From: Isochrysis galbana | Lineage: Eukaryota > Haptophyta > Isochrysidales > Isochrysidaceae | DNA length: 64,000 nt | Direction of reading: 5' to 3' | Assembly (NCBI GenBank): GCA_018136815.1 | Contig: CM030931.1 | Coordinates: 5,338,148 to 5,402,147 of the forward strand | Shown here: piece by piece, positions 10,328 through 21,519 of the stretch | How positions within the stretch are numbered: the stretch's first letter is position 1 | Layout of the letters: each line of letters starts with the position of its first letter | Program-made: the position numbers and the translations under genes | Notes under the pieces: generated by a model | Told to the model about the DNA's origin: nothing | Databases searched by the model: none | What the model saw: the letters and a program-made list of their open reading frames with translations, nothing else

Positions 10328-11212
10328 ATGAGAGCGCCCATGGCCGCTCTTCCGTGGCTGGCGTGCTCTACGCCTTCAGCGTGGCTGGCGTGCTCGCCTC
10401 GATTTCGTGCTAGCACGCTTCTACTCAGCTCGGTCTCCGACCCTATGCAAGAGCGCCGCCTCCTTCGTGGCGTTCTCTACGAGGCAGCAGAGAAGCAGCG
10501 GCGCAAACGTTTCTCTCTCGAGGAGCAGTCACGGTCCGCTGAGCTTGCTCTGCCAGACGACGAGGGTAAAGGGGCTACGAAAGCAAGAGCGCGAGCACAG
10601 TTAATACCACGGTTGATCGCTGAGGTCGATGCCGCCGAACAGCGGCTGGATGAGCTGAAAGGACGCCTTTCGAGTCGGCACGCCGACTTGACAGAGCTTC
10701 GCAGAGCCATGGAGCAGCTCGGCCTGGGACCTCGTCTCCAGACTTTCGATGTGAATGCGCATGCTTTCGCACAATGGGGTAGACCTGAGGGCTTCGACGG
10801 ACTTGTCCTCGTCTCTCCTCGGGGTGTGCCAATCCTGGTGGGCAAGCAAACGTTCAGCGACTCCCTGCTTCGTAGGGTCGCTAGAGGCGTGGATCTGTGG
10901 TTTCAGGTGCGTGAAGGGCGGGGCTCGCGCGTGCTATTGCGCACATCGATGTGCCGTATGCTCACGCGCAGCCAGCGAGAGTGCATGGAAATGGCTGCCG
11001 ATGTGGCGGCGTATTTCAGTGACCAAGGCCATTGTGAGGACGTGCAAATTATGTATACTGATTCTCGGAGAGTTGCAAAGCGTGGGGGGCGCGTTGGGCA
11101 GATGAAGGACAGCAAGAAGCTCGGCTTCGTTAGTGCGCGGCCTGCGCGCGTAGCACATGCTGTCCGCGAGGCGCAAGAGGAGCAAGGCTTCCCCGTAGAC
11201 AGGAATCGATGA
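10328..11212 (+). CDS. NFACT-R (DUF814) domain protein, probably organelle-targeted
   Basis: A 294-residue single-exon gene. The first ~35 residues are hydrophobic, rich in Ala, Ser and Arg and free of acidic residues, as in a plastid or mitochondrial transit peptide. A charged coiled coil follows (about residues 40-130). The NFACT-R domain spans about residues 155-270, with GFDGLVLVSPRGVPILVGKQ, then DLWFQVREGRGSRVLL, AADVAAYFSD and VAKRGGRVGQMKDSKKLGF. These match the DUF814 pattern of NEMF/Rqc2/RqcH proteins, which bind stalled 60S- or 50S-peptidyl-tRNA. The N-terminal NFACT-N and HhH domains are absent, so this is a stand-alone R-domain protein like those in plant plastids. A second Met at 10445 could be a shorter start. 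LINE A2 inserted just upstream, perhaps in its promoter. Confidence 0.8.
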   Translation: MRAPMAALPWLACSTPSAWLACSPRFRASTLLLSSVSDPMQERRLLRGVLYEAAEKQRRKRFSLEEQSRSAELALPDDEGKGATKARARAQLIPRLIAEVDAAEQRLDELKGRLSSRHADLTELRRAMEQLGLGPRLQTFDVNAHAFAQWGRPEGFDGLVLVSPRGVPILVGKQTFSDSLLRRVARGVDLWFQVREGRGSRVLLRTSMCRMLTRSQRECMEMAADVAAYFSDQGHCEDVQIMYTDSRRVAKRGGRVGQMKDSKKLGFVSARPARVAHAVREAQEEQGFPVDRNR

Positions 11213-12364
11213 CCAATGTTTACTCTTCAACGTGTGAGAGAGGTGAGGAGTGTTGAGGTTCATGACGAGAGCGAGCGAACATCGCCGAGTGTACGCCGAG
11301 TGTGTATGACTAAGGCAGTGCGATACTGCGTTTCTAGGCTGAGTGAAGCTCGAGGGAAAATAGATGAGCATGAACGTGCATTGATTATTTTCATGATTAG
11401 AGCTACCCTATGACCATATTCGGTAGAACCAACATAGCGAACTGGCACACCGCGCTACTGGGTACAAACACAAACCTTGGTGGCCCCTAAATGGTTCCAG
11501 AGAGCAGTGGACAAAATCCTATGGGAAAGCCCCTACACCGGTAGAATCACGAAATGGGTGAGACACCCACACTGCCCCGTGCACGATGCAGAAAGCGCGT
11601 CACGCACAATGGACAATGATGGACAATGGAGACCGGCTTCCTTCATTGGCACTGGCGTCTCCCATTGAGAGGGGCAGAGAAGAAATTCTCAAAAACTCAA
11701 AGGAATATACCATTTTCTTCTTTAGAGAGGGGCAAAAATTGCGCGCTTGGCCTTGGCAAGAATTCCCGTACTCCCGTACACCCGCTGAATGTGAAGAGGC
11801 TTTCAATCAACACGTTGTCAACACCCCCTTGAGAAGCTTGAAGCTTGCTGACGCTTTGTGCTTTGTTCGACACAAAGAGTAATGATTGAAGAGTATGGTG
11901 TTTGGCATTGAGGCAGATAGTTGAGGTGGAGGGTGGGAATGAGTGTGGCCTCCCGCATCGCAGGGATGACTTTTCTGACTGTGAGCAGTGAGTAGAGTGC
12001 GTGTGTTTGTACAACATTTGGACGTGTATGGAACAACCTTGGAATAACTTAGGAAGGCTTCATGTTAAGCCCCAATGTACCCTCTGCACCCTCCTAGTCT
12101 GGGTGGGGCACCAATACATCACATCACCCATCGTCAGATCTTACAGCATCTCTGGAAGGACACAATGGGACAATGGGATTGGACGGAAAACTTTCCCGCC
12201 GCGAAGCCGCGAATAATGTCGCAATGTCGCAGTATGCAATGAATGTGGACACAGCCTGGGTTTGGCACCTATCCTATCTATGGGTCTGCCCAATTCGCAA
12301 TTCGTCAGGATACCCATTTATTTGCCCATACTTGAATCATAAGTAACTTTTTTTCTTTCCAAGT
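11213..12364. other. Intergenic, only weak open frames
   Basis: A plus-strand frame ending at 11882 contains ILKNSKEYTIFFFREGQKLR, then a Trp-rich stretch. It matches no family I know and lacks a good start. The rest shows no signal. Confidence 0.3.
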
Positions 12365-12538
12365 GTCCAACCTTGAGCCGGCACCGAGCGCGCTGGCAGC
12401 ACTTGTGGCGTGGGAGAACCTCAAGCCCAAGGGAGTACAGGAGGTGAGCCCGGGGGCCAAATTGAAAGACAGCAAGGTATTTTATGAGCTGGAAGATTTG
12501 GCCCTCGTTCAGATGCTCACCCTCACCCGCAGTGAATG
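12365..12538 (+). CDS. Possible terminal exon of an unrecognised gene
   Basis: A pyrimidine-rich tract with TTTCCAAG (12340-12361) looks like a 3' splice site. It is followed by an open stretch reading NLEPAPSALAALVAWENLKP, then KLKDSKVFYELEDLALVQML, and a TGA at 12536-12538. The composition is protein-like. No upstream exon could be linked, so this may be a gene remnant. Confidence 0.25.
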
Positions 12539-14882
12539 ATCCATTTAACCAGGCCCTTCAAGGCGTTGTGCGTCGTCGGCCAATTTAATACTGAAGGACC
12601 TTGAAGGAATGTTAAGTTGCCACGAAAAGTCAGTGGGCCCAAAATGCGCACCTACTCCTAAGCAAGGCGCGCTTTTTGGAGGAGGCGGAGGGGGGAAAAG
12701 CGGAGGGAAGGGAGACCAAATGTAGAGGTGGGGGAGGGTGGGTAAAAAAAAAAACTCTGGCGGATCGGGAGGCCCACATTTTTTTATCATGGGACCGGGG
12801 GAAGATTTCCCCTCCTCTCCCCCCGCTCGAATCCGAATCCGAGGCAGAGCGATGGCGACCGACCCGCCAGACAGGCCGACCTTCGCCGCGCTCCAGCGAG
12901 AGCGCGGCGGCGATCGGTCGGACTTTTGCCCGTGGAGTTCGATCCCAATGGTCACAGGGCACCGGAAGACACGTAATGAGAGCGACATTCACGTACTCAT
13001 TTTCAGACTGTCCGTTTCGAAGGCCGTCAAAAACATTGGTCGTCGATCGGCTCAGCCTCGCGGAATGGGCCAAGTAGAGGGTTCGCCCCTCTACTTGAAG
13101 AGCGTGCTCTACTGGGAGACCTCCCAGCAAGGTCGGATAGGCATGGCTGGAGTGGCATACGTCTTCTGGAAGCGCCTGGGCCGACACTGCTGTCATTTGC
13201 CGTGATCGCGTTCGCCTGGGGACCCCAGAGTGCCAAGCGCTCTGTTGGGGAGGCCAGCGTGAGCGCGAAGGGTACTGCTGCAGGGCATGTGGCCTCCCTG
13301 AGAGGGCAGCTCGGGGCTAGACAGACGCGCTTTGGTCGAATGGATCCTCGCACGCCGCGAAATGCGCCGCGCGCGCACGACGAGGGCCTCCCTGGCTCCT
13401 TGGGGGTATGGCTCCTTTCGGCGCTCGCGCGTGCCCATGATGCGTGCTGCATTAGGGCCGCAGAATGCGCGATACATCGAGCAATGATGTAGACCGGGCA
13501 CAGCCCGCTCTGGTATGCTTGTGGGGTGCGGAGGGTGCCGAAGGTTGCGTTGTTTTGTCCGTGTGACCTCCCCATCACCCATTTTTGTGCGGCTGTGTCC
13601 AGTTGCCCGAGTTGTTCGTGTGTAGCATGGGGCACTTATGTACAATTAAACATCGATAAACGATCGAGTCATACGTATCCATCTAGTATACCATTATCAT
13701 CATAACTAATGATGCCCAGCCAGGCAAAAAATTGCGGCCGAGCGACCAAAAACAGCTTCCGAGCGGTCGTTAAAGTGGTAACGTGGGCCGTCGACACCGC
13801 CAGGCAAAAAAAAGGGAATTTTCTCACGTCGGCGCGCGCGCGCGCGAAAGAATTGGAAGTTGAGACTCGGAGGGTCTTCTAGTTAGAGCATATGGAGGCC
13901 ATCCATGCATTTTTTTGGCCAGAAGAAAGCGATCCTGAGAACCCGATTTTTACCGTCCCCACCTCTACCAAATGAAGCCAAGCCACCTTTGCAAAGGGTG
14001 TAGCAAATAGCAACTTCTAATAAGTTTAAATTAAATTTGGCTTTTTTGTGTAAATCGCGCGAGTTCAGTCTGCCTTGAATGGCATTCATACTGCGATTTG
14101 GTCTACCGACCGACCGACCGTCAGAGTTTGGAACGATGGCCGCAGCGGCATCAAGAGCGTGGTAGCGGCCACGCATGACAGCGGCGATATAGCGCGTAAG
14201 GAGCATACTGCCAACATGTCGCGAACACGTGCAAGGCTGACGGCACTGTGCCCGCCTAAGCAGGCTCAATACATGCATGAACCATTGCCGTCGTCCTGCA
14301 AGACGACTGATTGTGAGCCAATTGCTCATTGCTATGCGATGCGCATGTCCACCTACGGCGTGGTGTAGTGAGCTAGTGGGGGGGGAGAGGAGGCTTGGGC
14401 GTTGCCACCATAACAAACTGATGAAGAATGAAGGCGTTTCATCACGTGGCATACCGGCAAGAGGGCACAAACGGCGATGCAACTGCAAGAAGGTGATGCA
14501 TAAGTGTTGCACCGGAACTACACACAGGAACATGCACCCATTGACGGGAGGACGTCCTCCGACTCGTTGCGATTTATCCTTAGATCTGTGACCGGGAGCT
14601 GATGCGAGTAAAGAGAAAGTACTGCGGACGAGATGAGATAGAGACGTCGAATCGCGAACTGCCGAGAGAGCGTGTGCGAGCTTACATGGCGGCCGGGTGT
14701 ACACGCGGTCGCATGGACATCGGCAACATATGCAGAAGCTCGCACTGAGACCGGGGACCAGTTACGCTCGTCCTGTAACCCACCGTCTTCTCGGCACATG
14801 CGGTGCGCGCGCGGATACGGATTCTGTCACAGTGAAAACTAGCTCGCGAGACGTGCACGGTCCCGGTCGAAAGACACTTCGC
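12539..14882. other. Intergenic, about 2.3 kb, no supported gene
   Basis: Long frames on the minus strand (for example 13883-14704) lack domains and codon structure. A (GC)n run near 13832-13845, a duplicated GCCAGGCAAAAAA at about 13729 and 13800, and the element-end motif near 13950 are the only features seen. Confidence 0.4.
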
Positions 14883-17682
14883 TCAAACCATCACCGCGGC
14901 AGGCGGGACATACTCGAGCGCTGAGTAGTGCGCACGACGCCTCCATACAGCAGCCACCGCGGCGACGCCGAAGCCGATGGGCGCTAGTACGCCAAGCGGC
15001 ACGGCCGCTCCACCACTGACTTGCGCCACTTCAGCGGGCGAGTCATGCCGGATTTCACTGGCGGTGCTGGTGGCTTGTGTGGCCTCGCTCGCATCCTCCG
15101 CCGCTAGGGCCGCATCGGATGGGAGCGACTTGGTGGTGATTGGAATGCCGAGAGTGGTGCTCGCGGTGTTTGTTATGACCTTGCCAACTTTGCTGTCCTT
15201 GAATGCTGAGGTGGACTGCATAGACTGATACGTTTCCTTGGGGTGCGAGCTGACGTGCTGCCCCGCCGAAGTGAGATGGTGTGCGCCGGAGGAGACGTCG
15301 AGGGTGAGAAGGTCCGTCATGAGATCCATGCCCAGCTGGTCGGCGGTCAAGGGTGGCGATGGCGGCGACGCTGGTGGCGAGGGTGACGTCACAAACGGAT
15401 TGGCGTGGTCGAAGGCGTCTTCGATGCGTGCCTGCACGTGCGCGGCGCCAGCCGATAGATACTCCATCTTGGCCTCGACAGCCGTGCCGATGGCGTCGTT
15501 CAGACGTTCGTTTGCGGCGTCGGCAACGCCCTGAGCCTCATCAGCAGTGATGGCGGTAGCCTCAGCAGCCTCGTCCGCTGCGGCCGAGCGCGCCCCTGGG
15601 ATGGTGGCCACGGCTGGCGCGACCTTCTCCGAAGGCACGGCCGCAGAGCCTGTGGCGCCTGTCGGCTGCCCCATCACCTGGGCGGCATGCGCCTGTGCCA
15701 GCGTTACCGTAGCGGTTGCCGCCTCCTTAGCGGCGGCGGCGAGCTCGGCACTCGCAGCAAGCGCCTCGGTGTGCGCCTTGCCCACCGCAGCGAGCGCGGC
15801 GGTGGACGAGGGAGGTGGGGGCGGCTTGTCCGTTGCGTAATGCAATGCGTGGTCGGCCATCTCGGCGGGCGCATGGTACACTCCGCTGGCGGAGGAGAGT
15901 GTGGCATGCGCCAAGTTGATGCCGTGATCGGCACCGCCAGCGAGGGTCTTGGAACCGCTGCTCGCATCGAGAGAGGTAGACGCCTTGAACAGGTCGACGC
16001 CGAAGCCGAAAGCTGTGAAAGGTGGCGGTGGTGGCGAGGGCGAGGGAAGGATCTTGGCGACGGTATCCTGGAACACGGGCTGTATGGCGTCGAAGGTCGC
16101 ATGCACAGAAGCCACGTTCTTGGTGTAGGCCGTACTTGCAGCGGTGTTCAACCGAGCGCCTGCGCAGCGGCGGAGATCGTGGCTGGGGGTGTGCACGCGC
16201 TGGCGGGGCGCCGGAAAGAAGGCTGCTAGGTGGACGGCACGGGCGATGGGACGGGACAGCCACTCACTCGCCATCTGCTGCTGCTGCTCGGCCTCCTGGA
16301 CACTCATGACCTTCTCTAAGGGTGTTGGTGCGACCTTGACCTCTACGTCCGCCGCAGGGGCGGAGCGAGCGCTCGCGTTGGGCGCTTTGCCAGCGGTGTC
16401 AGTCCTCACCGTTTCGTCGGGCTTGATGCCAAACACGGCGGCCACGTGCGCCTCGGCGAGGTCGGCCGAGCTCTTCGCCTTGAAGGCCGTCGCAGCTGCC
16501 AGCTCGGCGTTGGCAGCGGAGGCCGCAGCATCAGCGCGGTGCTTGACAGCGAGCGCGGCCTCTGCAGATGGCGGCGGCGGCGGGTGATCAGTGGCGAGAT
16601 GGAGGATCGCGTCGATTGTCTTCGCGTCCTTCTTGTGTGTACCCTGCACGCTCGAGAGGATTTGGTGCGCCACGTCCGTCCCGTACTCGGCGCCGCCCGA
16701 CAGCGTCTTCGCAGTACCCACCGAGTCGCCCAGCGCGTAGGACGTCAACATGTCGGTACCAAATCGGACCGCGTTCAGCGGCGGTGGCGGCGGCGACGCT
16801 TTAAAAATCTGGCCTGCCGCATCCTTGAGTACGGGCTGGACGGCGTCCATCGTTTTCTTGGTGGCCCGATAGTTCGTGCGTGCAGCCCGGTTCGCGGCAG
16901 CGTCAAGGCGCTGGCCTGCGAGGTATGGGGCAACGTGTCAGCTGTCACCCGTAGCATGGTCACACAGCCGTGGCGGGCGCCCGTTGGAGGCACGAGCGCG
17001 CGGGTCGGACGATGCTCCGGGGATGGGGCATATTCGTTCAGAGGCGTGGGTCCGAGCGACAGCGCGCGCGCGCGCTCTTACTTGCAGCCTCGTCCTGTGC
17101 GGCTGCCGCCTCGACCGACATGACCTTCTCGACCGGTGGTTGCTGGGCACTTTTCACCGCGACACCAGGCGCAATGGGCACGGGCGGTGGCGGTGGTGCT
17201 GGGTCGTCGGGCGCCATCGCGTTCGCAGCCCACGCGAAATTTGCGCTCAACCGCTGTGTCACTGCCACGCTATTTAGGTCGATTGCGTTGCTGGTGGCCT
17301 GCATCAGCTTAAGGTTGGCCTCGTCCCTCCTCTGGTTGGCCTCTGCAGCCGCAGCAGCTGTCTTGGCGACTGAGGCCTGCGTAGCGGCAGAGCGCGGTTG
17401 AAGCTGCTTCTCGGTAGCTTGTTGCACGTACCAAGGCGGCGGAGGAGGCGCTGGGTCGTCTGCAGAGAGAGCCTGAGAGAGAGAGGCCATCGAGAGAGAG
17501 AGAGAAGCGGAGGAGGAATGGATGTTTGCCTGGGCTGCGGCGGCCAGCGCGTCGAGGAGTTCGGCGTTTGCGGCGTCGTGGCGCTCAGAGGCTTCTTCGT
17601 ATGCCTGCGCAGTGCTCTCCACCGCGCTGCCCCACGCGGAGGAGTAGAGTACGGCGGAGAGGAGGAGTAAGGGCGCTCGCAT
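14883..17682 (-). CDS. Secreted or type-I membrane modular protein with proline-run repeats, three exons
   Basis: Exons are 17682-17082, 16915-16268 and 16159-14883 (minus strand), giving 841 residues in frame. Introns are 166 bases (16916-17081) and 108 bases (16160-16267). The start at 17682 gives a signal peptide MRAPLLLLSAVLYSSAWGSA. The chain consists of tandem modules: an alanine-rich helical stretch with A-x-A-N/AAAT-type repeats, a PPPPP run, a segment such as GADHGINLAHATLSSASGVY, and another PPPPP run. The end has one membrane helix, VPLGVLAPIGFGVAAVAAVW, and a short tail. Introns lie at equivalent places in two modules (after EAAS and MAS), so module duplication included the exon boundaries. 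No known domain is recognised; a cell-surface or scale-matrix role is only a guess. Confidence 0.75.
16160..16267 (-). other. In-frame, stop-free intron of 108 bases
   Basis: Donor GTGAGT and acceptor CTGCGCAG give a splice that restores the module alignment MAS-ARLNTAAS. The intron length is a multiple of three and has no stop, so retention would add 36 residues. Confidence 0.7.
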
Positions 17683-17689
17683 CGCAGAG

Positions 17690-17830
17690 AGAGGGAGGGA
17701 GGGAGAGAGAGAGAGAAAGCGAGAGAGAGGGGGAGGGGGGGGGGGGGAGGGGGAAGAGAGGGGAAGAGAGAGGGAGAGGGAGGAAAGGGAAGAAGGTAGG
17801 GAGGGAGAAGGGAGAGGGAGAGCCGTGAGA
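17690..17830 (+). repeat. GA/GGGA tract upstream of the modular gene
   Basis: On the coding (minus) strand this is a CT-rich leader that ends 7 bases before the start at 17682. Confidence 0.8.
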
Positions 17831-18115
17831 GGTACACTCACACAGATGAAGGATAAGAGACGAGTTAGATGATAGAAAGAAGGATCGGATGTGAGAAGAG
17901 AAGATGGGCAAGGAGCGACGGATTCACGCTGTTTGGGGGGAGAGAGAGAGCGCCTCCTTCATATACCAAATGAAGAGGTCGAGCAAAGGAGAGGTTTGGA
18001 CACATGGTATTAATAGCTCAAGGGACGAGGTCTCTTGAGGAAGAGTGGGCGGCCGGGTAGGTTTATAAAAAGAGAAGATTTGCCGCACGAAACAGGGAAA
18101 GAGAGAGACGAGGGG
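17831..18115. other. Promoter-side flank
   Basis: No gene is seen. A TTTATAAAAAG string at 18061-18071 is TATA-like on the plus strand but lies near 380 bases from the minus-strand start, so no promoter is claimed. Confidence 0.3.
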
Positions 18116-18132
18116 GAGTGTACTTTAATAAA
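18116..18132 (+). repeat. Left target-site duplication of element B1
   Basis: GAGTGTACTTTAATAAA, 17 bases, matches 19269-19285 exactly. Confidence 0.9.
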
Positions 18133-18240
18133 TTAAATTTTTAACAAAATTTTATTGGTCGCGGCGCGGCAAAGGGACGAGACTAGCGCTCACCCCAGAC
18201 AGGACTCCCTGCCGCGGCAAGCGCGAGCACCCTTCCCCCC

Positions 18241-19242
18241 TTATGCCACACGGCTCATCACTAGCTTTCTGCTTACAATAGCCGGAGCGCCCCTCCCTCC
18301 GCACTCAGACAGCCCCCCACACCGGGATCCTATTTTGGTCTCGCAGGCAAGGGGGCCTAATGGGAGGGTGAGGAGCAACTCATCAAAGAGGAGCTGTGGG
18401 GAAGGAGATGGCTGAGTGGGGGCACTATACCCTTGCGCTAGGCATGGGCAGCGACGCCACTTCAAGACATGCCCTCCCTCTTGTCTTGAGTTGAAATTTT
18501 TGGTGCTTGAACCAAGAGGCGAGAAGGTTTGTGCTATTTGGGTTGGTTGGAGTTGGAAGAGGGAGTGGGAGAGAGAGTCAAGTGTTGCAAGAGGGCCCAA
18601 GGAAGGGCACTGAGTTGTATGTACTTGTGGCCCACAAGAGTGGGGCGAAAACGAAATGTGTGTCAGCATGGGTCTTGAGTTGAAATTTTTGGTGCTTGAA
18701 ACAGAGGGCAAGGGAGTTTGTGCTGCTTGAGTTGGTTGTAGTTTGAAGAGGGAGTGGGAGAAGGAGTCAAGTGTTGAAAGAGGGCCCAAGGCAGGGCACT
18801 GCGTTGTAGGTACTTGTGATCCACAGGAGTGGGGTGAAAACGAGAAGTGTGTCAACATGGAAAACAGAGGCATGGGGTGCTCTCCGTGGAAGATTGATGG
18901 TTGTGAAGTGCCCTCCCATGTTGGGTGCACTGGTGGTAGAGGTTTCCACCATGGGGAGGGCAGCTGAGCTGCCCTCCCACATGAGGTGCTCTTGGGGTGG
19001 GAGGGTTTCCCACTGGAGGAGGGGGTCTCAAAGACCCCCTGCATGGTACGCAAAGCTATGGTGGCAACCTGTTCGGTGCCAGTGCTCGCCACCCCTCGCA
19101 CTTGCGCGGGTGTGGTTTGGATGGGTTGGATGGGCTCTGAGAGGGCTTTCTGACGAGCCGCCTCGGGCGGCATGGGGGGTCCCAGGTGGGGCGCGGTGGC
19201 GAGGGTCGCCTGGGGCTCGGGAGCGGTCGCGGCACGCTCCAT
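18241..19242 (-). CDS. Family B element ORF, 333 residues
   Basis: The protein begins MERAATAPEPQATLATAPH and is rich in Pro, Ser, Thr and His. It contains two tandem copies of a 63-residue unit beginning MLTHFSFSPHSCG / MLTHISFSPHSCG, encoded by a 189-base DNA duplication (about 18483 and 18672). Copies of the first 110 residues lie at 20654 (minus) and 25205 (plus). No domain is recognised. The frame is intact over 1 kb. Confidence 0.65.
   Translation of the reverse strand: MERAATAPEPQATLATAPHLGPPMPPEAARQKALSEPIQPIQTTPAQVRGVASTGTEQVATIALRTMQGVFETPSSSGKPSHPKSTSCGRAAQLPSPWWKPLPPVHPTWEGTSQPSIFHGEHPMPLFSMLTHFSFSPHSCGSQVPTTQCPALGPLSTLDSFSHSLFKLQPTQAAQTPLPSVSSTKNFNSRPMLTHISFSPHSCGPQVHTTQCPSLGPLATLDSLSHSLFQLQPTQIAQTFSPLGSSTKNFNSRQEGGHVLKWRRCPCLAQGYSAPTQPSPSPQLLFDELLLTLPLGPLACETKIGSRCGGLSECGGRGAPAIVSRKLVMSRVA
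18483..18860 (-). repeat. 189-base tandem duplication inside B1
   Basis: Two copies start with GTCTTGAGTTGAAATTTTTG at 18483 and 18672. The period is 63 codons and keeps the frame. Confidence 0.85.
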
Positions 19243-19248
19243 AGTTCA

Positions 19249-19264
19249 AACTATAACAATAGTT
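19249..19264 (-). repeat. 5'-terminal hairpin of B1
   Basis: AACTATTGTTATAGTT on the minus strand, four A residues inside the TSD-defined end and 6 bases before ATG (19242). Confidence 0.9.
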
Positions 19265-19268
19265 TTTT

Positions 19269-19285
19269 GAGTGTACTTTAATAAA
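19269..19285 (+). repeat. Right target-site duplication of B1
   Basis: Exact match to 18116-18132. Confidence 0.9.
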
Positions 19286-19920
19286 CTCTACTTCTACAGG
19301 AGACAGGAGCACTTGGGCATCATCAGGTCACGGGGAGGAGCGTTACAAGTAGATGGTAAACAAATTAGTCGAATGCGAACTCAACTCAAACTTTTTGACC
19401 GTTTGAACATAGTCAACTACCTCTACTACTCCCTCGACCCCCGAAGTGAATAACACTGTCAAAAATCAAAAACCCTGAAAATCTTCCTCGCGCCGAGTAA
19501 ACCGTAAACGCGGCGCTCAACCAAGCGGAACAACGAGCAACGAAATGCCCCCCGCGGCTGCGCCGCGAACACGAACACACCCAACACCCAACTCACGGCG
19601 CGCGACAATGAACACCCGTGAACTACATACTCCACTGTGGCAGACTAGGGGGTGGGCCAGCTACTCACGGGAGTTTTATTATTTTCGTTTCGTGAGAAAC
19701 GACACTCACGGTGGCGGCCGTCGCGGTTCAGTGGCCTGCCGAGCCCCCACGTGGTGTGGCGGCCATCTGACGCTGGCCCATGCCGCGATCGCGTAAGAGC
19801 CTTCCCCCAACACCCTCAGAGGGTTGCTTGTGGTGCTCATCCACGCGCTCGCACCACCCACACCCTCCCCAGCCTGGCCTCGCACACCCGCTCACGCACG
19901 CAGCCTGGCCTCGCACACCC
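19286..19920. other. Repeat-derived intergenic region
   Basis: A stretch at about 19610-19790 (ACTCACGGGAG, then GGTGGCGGCCGTCGCGG) resembles 36600-36765 at moderate identity, so both are copies of one unnamed element. No gene is seen. Confidence 0.4.
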
Positions 19921-19922
19921 GC

Positions 19923-20676
19923 TCACGCACGCGCCGCACGCTCACGAGGGTGACGGATCGAGCGATCGAGCATGACCACTGGCTCGATATGCGACGATTC
20001 GGAAGGGCGGAAACGATCGGCGGAAGGCGCGGCGAAGGTGGCCGGAAGTGATGGAATGAAGGGCTGGACCACCTCCTTAGCAGAGAAAGGCGGGAGGACG
20101 GGCTTGGGCGAGGGTGAGCGCGACGACGGAACGGATGGCATGACTGGGCGGATCGGGACAGATAGGCTGGGGCTGAGGGAGTGGAGAGGTTTGGTATTGA
20201 GGTAGTGTTGAGAACAAGGGACGGCCCAAAGGAGTGGGGTGAAAACGAGAAGTGAGTCAACATGCAACATGAAAAACAGAGGCTTAGGGTGCTCTCCGTA
20301 GGAGATTGATGGTTGTGAAGTGCCCTCCCATGTTGGGTGCACTGATGGTAGAGGTTTCCACCATGGGGAGGGCAGCTGAGCTGCCCTCCCACATGAGGTG
20401 CTCTTGAGGTGGGGGGGTTTCCCACTGTTGGAGGGGGTCTCCAAGACCCCCTGCATGCTACGCAGAGCCATGGTGGCAACCTGTTCGGTGCCAGTGCTCG
20501 CCACCCCGCGCGCTTGCGCGGGTGTGGTTTGGATGGGCTGTATGGGCTTTGAGAGGGCTTTCTGACGAGCCGCCTCGGGCGGCATGGGGCGTCCCAGGTG
20601 GGGCGCGGTGGCGAGGGTCGCCTGGGGCTCGGGAGCGGTCGCGGCACGCTCCATAGGTCAAACTATAACAATAGCT
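19923..20676 (-). mobile_element. Chimeric retroelement fragment: family B start joined to a gag-like fossil
   Basis: The minus strand starts with the B hairpin (20661-20676) and MERAATAPEPQ (ATG 20654). Near 20215 it switches to sequence shared with the gag-like fossil at 38282-38750. It is broken and much shortened. A template switch during reverse transcription or a later recombination could have made the join. Confidence 0.6.
20661..20676 (-). repeat. Hairpin at the start of copy B2
   Basis: One base differs from the A/B consensus (AGCTATTGTTATAGTT on the minus strand), weakening one end pair. Confidence 0.7.
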
Positions 20677-21519
20677 TTTTAAAACTAGGTATAGACTTAG
20701 CTGAGGAGGCGCCCTTGAGGATGGAGCAGCGTAGCTTGCCGCCCGCCGTCTCCGACGTCATCTCCTCAGTTTCAGTCCCTCACTCCTCACTCCGCAGAGG
20801 CAAAGGCAAAGGCCGAACAAAGAACAGAGGCCTATGCCTATGCGCCTATACTCAAAGTCAATGGCCTACGTGTGCCGCGCGGGCGAGGCGGCAAGAACAC
20901 TTCTTGAAAGTTGATTGCTAATGCTAATACAAATTCCAAATAAAATTAAGACCAACAATGTGTGGATGGGTGGAAGTGAAAATATCGTGATAGGCACACG
21001 CACAGCGCACAATAACAATAAAGCGACTTGCTAGGTCGGACGAGGGCAGCCGCCGCATAAATCACGGTGGCAAGGCTATAGGCTGTGATAGTCACGCTGA
21101 AGACAAATTCGGTCGTACTTACGCGCAAAGCTCATAGGACGTACGAAAAGTAAGACAATGGCAATTTCGGGCGTTAGGCCGATGACATTGGCCTGCAGTT
21201 GACGCCCGGCGACCTCTCATAAGAGATCAAGGAACACAAAACCAAAGAAAATGAAGGAGAAAGGGAGGCGCCTCAGTCATGAAGCGCTCCGCTCGCGCAG
21301 TGCGCGGAAGCCGAGAGCGATACCGCAGGAGTTGGGTATCGTCTCGAGGAAAGACATACAAAATTGAAGAACGTCGTCATCAAGAGGTGCTGGCATCCTC
21401 CTCCCAGACCACGCAACACAAGACGTTTCCGCACTGCGGGAAGAGCCTCGGCGCGGTTAGTCAATCACTCGAATGAATGATGTAGACGAGAGGGAGGAGA
21501 CCGTTCGTCCCCAATCAGA
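20677..21519. other. Intergenic, no gene seen
   Basis: Downstream flank of the carbonic anhydrase gene. No domain-bearing frame or repeat stands out. Confidence 0.4.

Larger units (their letters stand above)
18133..19268 (-). mobile_element. Family B non-LTR element B1, apparently intact
   Basis: A 1136-base element with a perfect 17-base target-site duplication. On the minus strand it runs from AAAAAACTATTGTTATAGTT, through an ATG at 19242 and one uninterrupted 333-residue frame to 18241, to an AT-rich tail containing AATAAAATTTTG. A perfect duplication and an open frame suggest a recent insertion. It encodes no reverse transcriptase, so an active LINE must supply it. Its 5' hairpin is identical to that of LINE A, the natural candidate partner. 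Confidence 0.85.

Noticed and set aside
12730-13205. Overlapping frames suggested a small gene
   Set aside because: Both strands are equally open, with Pro/Arg/Ser bias and no motif; judged GC-driven.
20679-20700. AACTAGGTATAGACTTAGCT as another start hairpin
   Set aside because: Arms do not pair well and no ATG follows at the usual distance.
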